Assembly: GCA_937974295.1 (NCBI GenBank)
Contig: CALBWN010000046.1
Location: 1 to 56,723, forward strand
DNA from: an uncultured Candidatus Saccharibacteria bacterium
Lineage (GTDB): Bacteria; Patescibacteriota; Saccharimonadia; Saccharimonadales; Saccharimonadaceae
DNA: 56,723 nucleotides
Direction: 5' to 3'
The notes under the pieces: model-generated
The model's input: the letters and a program-made list of their open reading frames with translations, nothing else
Told to the model about the DNA's origin: nothing
Database searches by the model: none
Part shown: positions 24,671-32,144 of the stretch, one piece after another
Layout of the letters: the number at the start of each line of letters is the position of its first letter
How positions within the stretch are numbered: position 1 is the first letter of the stretch
Program-made: the position numbers and the translations under genes

Positions 24671-24886
24671 ATGACACGGACACGGTACGAAGTACAGGTT
24701 ACGCTTATCAACGGCGACATCTACACCCTTACCAGGACCGTAAAAAGTCCTGATGAGACTGGGAGATTAGTAGAGCGGGCGGCACAACTAAACGAGTTTC
24801 TTGCCGCCAGTAATACGAATGGCCCAGCTTATATCAACGCTAGACATGTAGTAGCGCTGTGCTACTACGAGACAGGGGCTCAATAA
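24671..24886 (+). CDS. Small soluble protein of unknown function (71 aa)
   Basis: The ATG at 24671 has GGAAGGA at proper distance, a consensus promoter about 85 nt upstream, a hairpin leader and an elaborate terminator, so this is a well-defined single-gene unit. The product starts MTRTRYEVQVTLINGDIYTL and is rich in beta-prone and polar residues, with a helical middle (GRLVERAAQLNEFLAA) and INARHVVALCYYETG near the end. It has no signal peptide or membrane helix. The layout (strand-strand-helix-strand) resembles small phage- or plasmid-like accessory proteins, but no family is recognised. Confidence 0.7.
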   Translation: MTRTRYEVQVTLINGDIYTLTRTVKSPDETGRLVERAAQLNEFLAASNTNGPAYINARHVVALCYYETGAQ

Positions 24887-24895
24887 AGCCCACCA

Positions 24896-24993
24896 CACAG
24901 CCCACCATATCACCACGCCTGATTGAGTACTCTAGAGTATTCTCGGGCCTGGAAACCCGATTTGGCCGTGGCAGTTGGTGGGCTGTGTTTTTT
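24896..24993 (+). terminator. Branched intrinsic terminator
   Basis: CACAGCCCACCA (24896-24907) pairs with TGGTGGGCTGTG (24976-24987), followed by six T. Inside are a second stem (CCACG/CGTGG) and a CGGG/CCCG hairpin plus an AGTACTC-type hairpin, i.e. a multi-branched fold of nearly 100 nt. This is far larger than a simple terminator. Confidence 0.75.
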
Positions 24994-25057
24994 GTATAAA
25001 GTTTTAACAAGCTATGATCTAATTAATATCCAGACAGACATGTCACGAGCTCTCCAC

Positions 25058-25486
25058 CTACTTCTGTAGAGAATCGATCAATAACGTAACAAGAAAAAGG
25101 GCTATCATTACAATAAGATACAAAATCTGCAACACAATCCACCCAGCCACGACAGCGCTGCACACAATACTTGCTATACCCCACGCACGCGATGCACCTG
25201 CTTCGCGTAGCTTGTCGTAAGAGTTGATGCCAAGGACAATACCAGCAATACTGGCAACAACAGCAGCAGAAAAAGCAGCACGATTTATATTAGTAGATTC
25301 ATCCAAGGTAGTGCTCACAATTAGCATGAGAATGCTAATAATGCCGCTGCACACACCACCTACACCAAGCGCCGTACCCAGGGCTGCGTACTGACGAGCC
25401 AAGGCGGGTGATGCTGTGGGCTGCCGTGGGTGCGCTTGCTGCCGTGGCTGTGGCTGAGACTGGGGCGGAATCGGCTGTTGCGACAT
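25058..25486 (-). CDS. Small multi-pass membrane protein with Pro/Gln-rich N-terminus
   Basis: A 142-residue protein. The first 30 residues are Pro/Gln-rich (PIPPQSQPQPRQQ). Four hydrophobic segments follow (LGVGGVCSGIISILMLIVST, AAVVASIAGIVLGINSY, IASIVCSAVVAGWIVL and the C-terminal LYLIVMIALFLVTLLI). The segments LGVGGVCSGI and SIAGIVLGI resemble DUF4190-type repeats found in small membrane proteins with disordered N-termini. The function is unknown. It lies downstream of galU on the same strand with about 40 nt between them. Confidence 0.7.
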   Translation of the reverse strand: MSQQPIPPQSQPQPRQQAHPRQPTASPALARQYAALGTALGVGGVCSGIISILMLIVSTTLDESTNINRAAFSAAVVASIAGIVLGINSYDKLREAGASRAWGIASIVCSAVVAGWIVLQILYLIVMIALFLVTLLIDSLQK

Positions 25487-25525
25487 AGAAAGTGTGCTCT
25501 TAAGGATAGTGCTGGTATTAAGCCC

Positions 25526-26347
25526 CTACCCCTGATGCTCGAGTAGCCAGTTGTTGGCTGCTACCCAGGTCTCGAGGGTGCCAGCGTCGAGGTAGTGACC
25601 CTTGGTGGGGACGACGGCCATGTGGCCACCAGCAGCGAGGTAGTCGTTGAAGGGGTCGGTGATGTAGTATTCGCCCGCGACATCCTCACGGTCGGCGTGG
25701 GCGGCAATGCGCTGCAGGAGGTCGTAGCTGAGGACGTATTTGCTGACATTAATCATTTCGCTTGGTGCCTCACCTGGCGCTGGCTTCTCTACCACACCGC
25801 GCAGGCGGCCATCATCGGCAACATCCAGCACGCCGTAGCGGCTGAGCTGGTCGGGCGGCATGTGTACGCCCAGGATAGCCGAGCGGTCCTCCCCTGCTGC
25901 CTCAATGAGGCGCGCCACCTCTGATGTGCCATCGGCATTATACACACAGTCATCGCCCATCAGCACGACCACTGGTTCACCGGGGTCGAGTTGCGGCACC
26001 ACCAGGCTGACCGGGATGGCTGTGCCGTACTTACCATAGCTCGATTGCACCATGTAGTGCAAATTAACCTTCGGTGGAGCGATGAGGGGCAAGAGATCTG
26101 CCTTGCCATTGCGGCGCAGGTAGTTGTTGAGATCGACGTTGGAGCGGTAGAAGTCGCGAATCTGCGTACTCTGCTCGCTCACCACGAAGTAGATATCGCG
26201 AATGCCCGCCGCGATGCAGTCTTGCACGGCGTAGTCTACCACCGGGCGGTTACCCAGCGGCAGCATGCATTTTTCGATCGTCTTGGTGACGGGCAGGCGC
26301 CGTGTCCCCCAGCCTGCTACGGGGATGATTGCTTTGGTGCATTGCAT
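25526..26347 (-). CDS. galU: UTP-glucose-1-phosphate uridylyltransferase
   Basis: A 273-residue nucleotidyltransferase. TKAIIPVAGWGTRRLPVTKTIEKCMLPLGNRPVVDY carries the glycine-rich nucleotide loop and the K at the substrate site. YGTAIPVSL, VLMGDDCVY (metal Asp), GVVEKPAPGEAPS and GEYYITDPFNDYL complete the GalU pattern. It makes UDP-glucose for glycan or teichoic-acid-type polymers. AGWGTRR replaces the more usual AGxGTRF. The start overlaps the end of the HAD gene by 98 nt, which suggests coupling. galU, yvcK and the GH1 gene together point to carbohydrate handling. Confidence 0.94.
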   Translation of the reverse strand: MQCTKAIIPVAGWGTRRLPVTKTIEKCMLPLGNRPVVDYAVQDCIAAGIRDIYFVVSEQSTQIRDFYRSNVDLNNYLRRNGKADLLPLIAPPKVNLHYMVQSSYGKYGTAIPVSLVVPQLDPGEPVVVLMGDDCVYNADGTSEVARLIEAAGEDRSAILGVHMPPDQLSRYGVLDVADDGRLRGVVEKPAPGEAPSEMINVSKYVLSYDLLQRIAAHADREDVAGEYYITDPFNDYLAAGGHMAVVPTKGHYLDAGTLETWVAANNWLLEHQG

Positions 26348-27038
26348 ACTCGATGTCTCCTTGTATGATATTAGTTGCTTGAGCTAACGTATGACAAATA
26401 GGCCAATCTCCCGAGCGCCAATTGATGGAGCGCGGTGTGAGCTGGCCGGTGTGGTCGATCTGCACGCAGCGAATGGGCGGATCTGGATCGGGCGCAAAGG
26501 CGATAGCAACGGGCTTATCGTCGATTAGGTAGATTGTTCGGCCGGGGTTTGCAGCGGCAGCACGGCGCAGCCACTGGGCTTTATCTTGCAAGGTAGTAAT
26601 GATCACCTGCCCACCCTGCTGAGCCACGAGCGCACGCACTGCTGGGCATAGGCGAGCTTTGCAATGTGGCGTGATGGGATCACCATAGGTCAGTATCTGC
26701 ACTGTGCCATAGTGGCTGAGCGCGCGTAGCATCTGTGCCACACCGGGATACTGGAGGTGGCCATCGGCGAGCGTCGTCTGCTCGAGCTGCTCTATAACAG
26801 ATGCCGCATCCAGGCCCAGCGCTGCAAGCTGTGCCGCCAAGACGTAGGTCGGGGCGGTGGGGTTCGTCTTGGGCCGGAGCATATAGCGAGGCTGCGCCGC
26901 CAAGAATTCCCTGGCAGTCACCTGCGCTGGGTAGAGCTGGGCTAGTGCCTCCGCTATCTCGCGCAACCACTGCGTAGTGTTGATGATCGTCCGGTCGAGA
27001 TCGACGTAAATGTGATAGTGGCCCGTCATATACTCCAT
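26250..27038 (-). CDS. HAD-superfamily hydrolase
   Basis: A 262-residue protein. Motif I is YVDLDRTIIN (DxDxT, residues about 12-17), a Thr-rich motif II (ILTYGDP) follows, and motif IV is LIDDKPVA. This is a C1-cap HAD phosphatase-type layout with a helical cap between. TATACT ends nine nt before the ATG at 27038. The last 33 codons overlap galU in a different frame and encode a polar tail that is unlikely to be structural. The substrate is unknown. A sugar phosphate would fit the galU/yvcK context (inference). Confidence 0.78.
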   Translation of the reverse strand: MEYMTGHYHIYVDLDRTIINTTQWLREIAEALAQLYPAQVTAREFLAAQPRYMLRPKTNPTAPTYVLAAQLAALGLDAASVIEQLEQTTLADGHLQYPGVAQMLRALSHYGTVQILTYGDPITPHCKARLCPAVRALVAQQGGQVIITTLQDKAQWLRRAAAANPGRTIYLIDDKPVAIAFAPDPDPPIRCVQIDHTGQLTPRSINWRSGDWPICHTLAQATNIIQGDIEYAMHQSNHPRSRLGDTAPARHQDDRKMHAAAG

Positions 27039-27068
27039 GATCTTTACAGTATAGCCAGTCCTTGATAT

Positions 27069-28067
27069 TTATGCAAAGTATATCCGCATCAGCTGGCGCG
27101 CCACGACGTCGGGGTCGTGCCGGATAAAGCTGCGCGTGCTAGCCAATGGGTCGCTAGCCTGAGCACCATCCCACACATCCTGCGCCAAGACTGGTGCAGC
27201 GCGGTAGCGGTAGTGCTGGCGATGCATCTCGTCCATGTCGTACTCGACCATCAGCTCGCCATCGTGAGCGTACTTGTCCATCAGCTCAGGGCTGGGACGC
27301 GTGTTGTTGAAGACGACATAGTCGAGGAACTGACTGCCTGCTAGGCGCTCGATCTCACTCGCGAAGTCACTCACCGAGAAGCCGTCCGTTGGGCCAGGTT
27401 TGGTGACGAGGTTGCAGACAAAGACGCAGCGTGCTTTGGTGGCAGCAAGCGCCTCTTGGATCTCGCGAATGACCAAGACGGGTGCCAAGCTACCATAGAG
27501 GTTGCCGGGAGCCACGACGACCATATCTGCCGCGTGAATCGCCGCGACCGCGGCAGGGTTAGCCTGGGCTTCTGGCTCGAGCCAAATCTTGGGCCGACGC
27601 GCTAGTGCCTGCTGCGAGATGACATACTCTCCCTTGATAGGCTGACCATCCTCGCCTTCTGCGCAAAGCGTCACATTGCTGAGTGTAGCGGGCACAACGC
27701 ACCCATCGATATTAAGCACCTGGCTGGCTAGTGCCACCGCCTCGGCAAAGCTGCCAGTCATTTTCTCAAGGGCTGTGAGGAAGAGATTACCAAAGGCATG
27801 CCCCTTAAAACTCCCTTCATCGAAGCGATAATTAAAGAGGTCGCGCACCTTGGGACTATTGCTCAGCGCCACCAGGCACTGCCGCACATCACCAGGCGGC
27901 AAGACGCCGAGCTCGTCGCGCAGTTGGCCCGTTGAGCCGCCATCATCCGCCATATTGACGAGCGCTGTGACCTGCGACGCATACTGCCTCAGGCCTGTCA
28001 GGAGCGTAAAGCTCCCCGTCCCGCCGCCGATGACGACGACACGTGCTCCACCATTGCTCTGTGCCAT
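27069..28067 (-). CDS. yvcK: YvcK/CofD-like protein (gluconeogenesis factor family)
   Basis: A 332-residue protein. VVVIGGGTGSFTLLTGLR is the nucleotide-binding glycine loop, ALVNMADDGGSTGQLRDELGVLPPGDVRQCLVAL is the family hallmark, and GHAFGNLFLTAL, VVVAPGNLYGSLAPVL and NLVTKPGPTDGFSV follow. YvcK binds UDP-sugars, is linked to cell shape and carbon metabolism in Gram-positive bacteria, and regulates peptidoglycan precursor synthesis. Start at 28067 follows the GH1 stop by three nt, and GGAG lies in the right place. Confidence 0.93.
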   Translation of the reverse strand: MAQSNGGARVVVIGGGTGSFTLLTGLRQYASQVTALVNMADDGGSTGQLRDELGVLPPGDVRQCLVALSNSPKVRDLFNYRFDEGSFKGHAFGNLFLTALEKMTGSFAEAVALASQVLNIDGCVVPATLSNVTLCAEGEDGQPIKGEYVISQQALARRPKIWLEPEAQANPAAVAAIHAADMVVVAPGNLYGSLAPVLVIREIQEALAATKARCVFVCNLVTKPGPTDGFSVSDFASEIERLAGSQFLDYVVFNNTRPSPELMDKYAHDGELMVEYDMDEMHRQHYRYRAAPVLAQDVWDGAQASDPLASTRSFIRHDPDVVARQLMRIYFA

Positions 28068-28070
28068 ATA

Positions 28071-29615
28071 TTATTCCTCCCGATTATTATGACTACGTGA
28101 ACGACTGCGTGATGCGACTGCTGGTCGGCGCGGCGGTGCAATCACCCCGCTAGAGCGTGCCGCTGGCCCTGGTGTAGATGGTGGCATTTGGGGTGTTTGG
28201 GGTGGCGTTGGCGGCGTCGGTTTGGGTGGCACTGCTGGCGTAGAGCGAGTAGAGCGCGGCGATGATGATGTAGCTTGCGCCTGTGCAGTAGCTGGCTTAG
28301 TACTCGGCTTCTTGCGCGCTGGTACAGACGGCAATGGCTCAATGGGCTGCTCTGCCTGTTTCTTCTGCTGTTGCAATACGCGAGCAAACCACACTGCACT
28401 CGGGCGTGGTGTCCGCTTATACGTCTTGTAGTCGACCGCAAAGAGGCCAAAACGCGGCCAAAACCCTTTGTCCCACTCAAAGTTATCGAGGAAGCTCCAG
28501 TGCATATACCCCAGCAGCTCTACCCCACTGCCAAGGGCGCGCTGCATAGCAAGGATAGACTGAGTGAGCCATTGCTTGCGGAACTGGTCACGCTCGTCGG
28601 CCACACCGTTCTCTGTCACGAGCAGCGGCAGCTTGTAGCGGCCCCAGAGACGCTCCAGCACAAGCTCGAGATGGTCGGGCTGCATTGTCCAGCCGAGATC
28701 ATTTGGCGTGGTCTCGGGGTTGTGGATGCGGTAGCCATAGATGCGATTGCTAAAGTAATAATTGACGGCGATGTAATCACTCTGCCGCACCACCTTGCGT
28801 AGGAAATAATCATCCTGGAAGAACTGCACCACCCGCGCCGTTGCTCGGCTGAGCCAGGCGTCGTCGCCCGGGTAGGTATAGGCCGAATTCTTGGCCACCG
28901 CCACCTTGAAGCGCCGGCTCTTGGCATGGAGGACTTTGGCTACTTGGTTGTGTGCATAGGCAAGGTTGCTCAGCACGCGGTAGGTTTGCCACTTGCTGCG
29001 GACGTTGGGTGGCCAAGTGCCATTGTAGTAACTCTCGGTCACGTAGACGCAGGGTTCGTTAATGGTAATGACATAGCGCACCGTGGCGCCAATCTCATCC
29101 ATCAGTTTATCAGCGAAGCGCACGAAATACTTCACATTATCGCGCTTCGCAAAGCCCCCACGGGCAGCAAACCACACCGGCAGTGTGAAGTGAAACAGTG
29201 TTATAACTGGCTCTAGCCCAGCATCGGCCAGCGCGGCCAAGTACGCCTTGTAATATTTGATCGCCTCAGCATTCCACGCGCCCTCTTCTGGCTCGATGCG
29301 CGACCACTCCACACTAAAGCGCCACGAGGTCAGGCCCATCTTCTTGGCCAGGGCGAAGTCTTGGGCGTAGAGCTCGGCGTGGTTGGCAGCTTTGCCCGAG
29401 ATATAATTGTTTGGATCTTTGGCGGCACTAGCTATGTGCGGCCAGTTGGGCAAGTCGCCATATTGATATTGGCTCTGAGCAGCGAGGGTCTTGGCCTGAG
29501 CTTTTTCCCACTCCGACCACTGGTTGTGCATACCACCCTCGACCTGATGCGCGCTCGTGGCAGCGCCCCAGAGGAAATGTTTTGGAAATTGCACCGTAGA
29601 TTGTTGCTTAGCCAT
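28071..29615 (-). CDS. Glycoside hydrolase family 1 beta-glucosidase/galactosidase with disordered tail
   Basis: A 514-residue protein. The (beta/alpha)8 catalytic domain spans about residues 8-415, with FLWGAATSAHQVEGG at the start, the acid/base Glu187 in ITINEPC, the nucleophile Glu335 in LVTENGV and FLDNFEWDKGFWPRFGL near the end. These define GH1 enzymes that cleave beta-linked glucose, galactose or phospho-sugars. No signal peptide is present, so the enzyme is cytoplasmic. The last 95 residues are Pro/Ser/Thr/Arg-rich (KPTPPTPPQTPQMPP, ending in RSRSRSHNNREE), unusual for the family. TACAAT ends seven nt before the ATG, so the mRNA is probably leaderless. It heads the yvcK run. Confidence 0.93.
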   Translation of the reverse strand: MAKQQSTVQFPKHFLWGAATSAHQVEGGMHNQWSEWEKAQAKTLAAQSQYQYGDLPNWPHIASAAKDPNNYISGKAANHAELYAQDFALAKKMGLTSWRFSVEWSRIEPEEGAWNAEAIKYYKAYLAALADAGLEPVITLFHFTLPVWFAARGGFAKRDNVKYFVRFADKLMDEIGATVRYVITINEPCVYVTESYYNGTWPPNVRSKWQTYRVLSNLAYAHNQVAKVLHAKSRRFKVAVAKNSAYTYPGDDAWLSRATARVVQFFQDDYFLRKVVRQSDYIAVNYYFSNRIYGYRIHNPETTPNDLGWTMQPDHLELVLERLWGRYKLPLLVTENGVADERDQFRKQWLTQSILAMQRALGSGVELLGYMHWSFLDNFEWDKGFWPRFGLFAVDYKTYKRTPRPSAVWFARVLQQQKKQAEQPIEPLPSVPARKKPSTKPATAQAQATSSSPRSTRSTPAVPPKPTPPTPPQTPQMPPSTPGPAARSSGVIAPPRRPAVASRSRSRSHNNREE

Positions 29616-29696
29616 AATGCTTATTGTACCATCAGCTGAGGATTAAGAAAAATAGAATTATTGGGTGGATGCATCGTCTCTCTTTCTTTGCGCTCG

Positions 29697-29835
29697 CTCC
29701 ACCTCCCCATCACTTCATCCGATGGAGTGTGAAAACAGATTACAATAATCTGTTTTCAGCCCTGGCGTCAAGAGATCGATATCCAGTGAATATCAACCCT
29801 TATAGTGTTCCGGAGGAGGGAGTGTGGAGGTGGAG
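29697..29835 (+). ncRNA. Structured element, copy B (three-way junction; strand uncertain)
   Basis: The closing stem pairs CTCCACCTCC (29697-29706) with GGAGGTGGAG (29826-29835). Hairpin 2 is GAAAACAGATT/AATCTGTTTTC (29731-29757). Hairpin 3 is GATAT/ATATC (29778-29794). Conserved single-stranded segments match copy A: GGAGTGTGA, CAGCCC, CAAGAG, TCGATA, CCCTTATAG and GTTCC. At 139 nt it is almost the same size as copy A (141), and like it sits about 115 nt beyond the start of a minus-strand gene. Confidence 0.65.
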
Positions 29836-29971
29836 TGTGAGAATACATGAGAGTTTTGAGATCAACACCCTATGACGAAATACAGAGCTCTCCCGCTTGC
29901 TTGGTCGCTGGCCTCCAGATATTTTCTTGTCTGATGGCATGAGCTAGCTAGATACAAAGAATACCGCTCCC

Positions 29972-31087
29972 CTACTCCGGCAATTGCTCGTTCTCGCGCA
30001 AGATCTTCTTGCCGCGCATTTCGTATTTGACGCCGGTCAGGTCGCTCGTGACGTAGTCGTCGTTGAGGAGATTGACAAAAACGGCTGCATCCTTGGCATC
30101 CATGATAATGATGCTCCCTGCCGCGTCGTCCGTCATCAGGCCCAGGCCCATTTCGTCGGCGTGGTCGATCAGTTGGTCTTGTGTCACCTGGGCGGGGTCG
30201 AGCTTTTGCAGTTTAGTCACCAGCGCTGGCGTATCGCGCACTAGGCGGTCGAGCGTGAGCCCCTCAGGCAAGGTAAGTTTGAACTGCTGCGTGATGGCAG
30301 CGATCTTCTCCTCCGCCACAGCGTGCTTCTTGGCATCGTAGCCAAAGAGCCGGACGAATTTGCTCTCGCTAAAGGCAAAAATATCGTTGCCGACGATCAA
30401 CACCTGATTATCTGGCGTAATGCGCAGCCCCGCATCAGCCACAAATGGCTGGAACGACCCACCGCTGTACATCCAGGCGGTTGCCCCCTTGAGCACCTGC
30501 GACTGGGGCAGCAGCTTGGCCACGAAGAATGGCTCACCATCTGTGCCCATCCGGAAGCGCGCAATGATACCCTTAACCTTCTTGAATTCATGGTCACCCT
30601 CGTTGAAGGTCTCGAGGTCTGCCTCGCTATAGGTGATCTGCTCGATGACTTCCTGAGCATGCACTACCCGGTCGAGCGTGGTGCGCTCAAGGACATTTTC
30701 CTCAGCCTTGGCCGCCTCGAAGTCGCGCACCATCAGGCCAGTCGCTGCACCTGTCTGCACCGCCGTGATCATATCGTAGAGGAAGAGCACCTTGAGCTGT
30801 GCCTTGAGCTCGGCCGCATAGTTGGTAGCATACACCGTATAGCCCTTGGTAAAGAGGAAGAGATCCACCTCCAGCTGGTCTTTGTCGCGATCGGCTTGGT
30901 TAGCCCAGAGGAAGATGTCAGTAGCGTCGGTAGATGTGTCAGCCGTAGACTGTGCGGTAGTATCTGTTGGCTGAGCCTCGGCATGGGCGGCCACGTCTGC
31001 ATCACTCTGCGGCGTGGCAGCTAGCTCTGGTGGCGTTACTGAGGTGGTATCGGTAGTGGGGGTTTGTGTGTTTGGTTGGTTATGCAT
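29972..31087 (-). CDS. DUF4868-domain protein (KwaB-like), no KwaA partner
   Basis: A 371-residue protein. The first 55 residues are a low-complexity Thr/Asp/Ala/Pro region. The rest follows the DUF4868 pattern, with LKGATAWMYSGGSFQPF, LRITPDNQVLIVGNDIFAF and ESKFVRLFGYDAKK. DUF4868 is the domain of KwaB in the Kiwa anti-phage system, but also occurs in orphan proteins. No KwaA-type membrane partner lies beside it here, so a Kiwa call is not supported. TAGAAT ends six nt before the ATG at 31087, suggesting leaderless mRNA. The gene upstream is the slippage-controlled one. A defence or DNA/RNA-related role is inference. Confidence 0.7.
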   Translation of the reverse strand: MHNQPNTQTPTTDTTSVTPPELAATPQSDADVAAHAEAQPTDTTAQSTADTSTDATDIFLWANQADRDKDQLEVDLFLFTKGYTVYATNYAAELKAQLKVLFLYDMITAVQTGAATGLMVRDFEAAKAEENVLERTTLDRVVHAQEVIEQITYSEADLETFNEGDHEFKKVKGIIARFRMGTDGEPFFVAKLLPQSQVLKGATAWMYSGGSFQPFVADAGLRITPDNQVLIVGNDIFAFSESKFVRLFGYDAKKHAVAEEKIAAITQQFKLTLPEGLTLDRLVRDTPALVTKLQKLDPAQVTQDQLIDHADEMGLGLMTDDAAGSIIIMDAKDAAVFVNLLNDDYVTSDLTGVKYEMRGKKILRENEQLPE

Positions 31088-31128
31088 GTAGCTATTCTAC
31101 TACAACTATACCTTTATAACTAAACTTG

Positions 31129-31952
31129 TTACTGTTTGTTAGCTGCCGTATCGCCAATATAGTCAGCAAAATCAATATAGACACCATCCCAAAATATCCC
31201 TTCTTTGCCATCAATACGGCCACTCGCAAGAGAGTGACCTTGCGAGTTAAGCTCATATGGCAAGAGGAGGACTTGTGCGTTTTTGCCCAGCTGCGCTATT
31301 GTAGTATTGATCTGGTCCATATAATGCCATTCTCGAAACACTCCCCGTCGCTTACCATAATCCTGATCATAGCAACTCGATGCAGGATATGAAACAACAT
31401 ACAATGGCGTACTTTGGGTGTCGTCTTTTTCTACTTGGTAGCGAAAAGTATAGAGATCCCGATTAACCGGACTATCTTTTCCTGTTATGCGGCTATTCTG
31501 ACTCAGAGCATCATAATGCGAAACAAACGATTGAATTTTCCCATCTCGACTTTTTGCAAAACCAGCCACACCAGTGCAGCCTGCCAACCCGCTTGTCGCT
31601 ATCACACCCGTCTCGTTTTTTTCAAGAGATACCCTTCCAGACGAGTTCATCTCTACATAGGCAATATCATGTGAATTAAGCCGCATGGTCGCTTGAGATT
31701 CCTTTACATACCCCAACATAATGAAGCTGTCTTTCATCTTTTCTCGAGCGCTAAGGAAAACACTGTTCTGTCGGATGGAGGCGGCACCTGTCGGTTGTTT
31801 TATGATGCTAGCTGTACTTGGTGATGTATTTTCTAGTGTGATCACGCGATGGGTCGACAACTGACCCAACGACTGGATGATCGTGGAGTCTTTTATACTT
31901 CGGCGCTCAGCGCTACCTGTTAAGGCTCTCTCTCTCTCTCTGGATTTGCCAT
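31129..31952 (-). CDS. Possible deamidase-like protein, translation interrupted by a (GA)8 tract
   Basis: The natural start is the ATG at 31952: it has a perfect AAGGAG ribosome site and a strong promoter upstream. As sequenced, this frame reads MANPERERESLNR and then TAG, because eight GA units shift it. With seven units the frame enters the long 246-codon frame, giving a protein of about 273 residues. An internal TTG at 31869 has no ribosome site. The body contains ATSGLAGCTGVAGF followed 20 residues after its Cys by VSHYD. A Cys-His pair spaced like this recalls the CheD/CNF1/BLF1-type deamidase superfamily (L-x-G-C-T and a downstream His), but similarity is slight. No signal peptide is seen. 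Phase-OFF contingency gene is the favoured reading; assembly error at the repeat is the alternative. Confidence 0.6.
31926..31941 (-). repeat. (GA)8 dinucleotide tract in the fifth to tenth codons
   Basis: Sixteen nt, CT eight times on the plus strand. The distance from ATG 31952 to the long frame is 83 nt (2 mod 3). Loss of one unit gives 81 and restores the frame. Confidence 0.95.
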
Positions 31953-31979
31953 ATTTTCTCCTTATTGTCTAGGTTACTT

Positions 31980-32009
31980 ATTGTAAGAGATATCGAGGTG
32001 ATTTGTCAA
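31980..32009 (-). promoter_or_regulatory. Strong promoter of the (GA)8 gene
   Basis: TTGACA (32009-32004), 18 bp, then TACAAT (31985-31980). It is one of the best sigma-70 matches in the window and shows that the gene is built to be expressed. Confidence 0.8.
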
Positions 32010-32144
32010 TTAGTAAACTACGGGAGCTGCTGAGAGGTTCGCAGCTCTGGTGTAGGAGCTGAATATACTAGAATAATATTCATCTTTGTTTGCTATATTT
32101 TGCGAAAAATATGAGACGAGCCAAGGCTTTGGGGTAACGATGCG

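Noticed and set aside
29972..31087. Complete Kiwa defence system
   Set aside because: Only a DUF4868 (KwaB-like) protein is present; no four-helix KwaA lies beside it.
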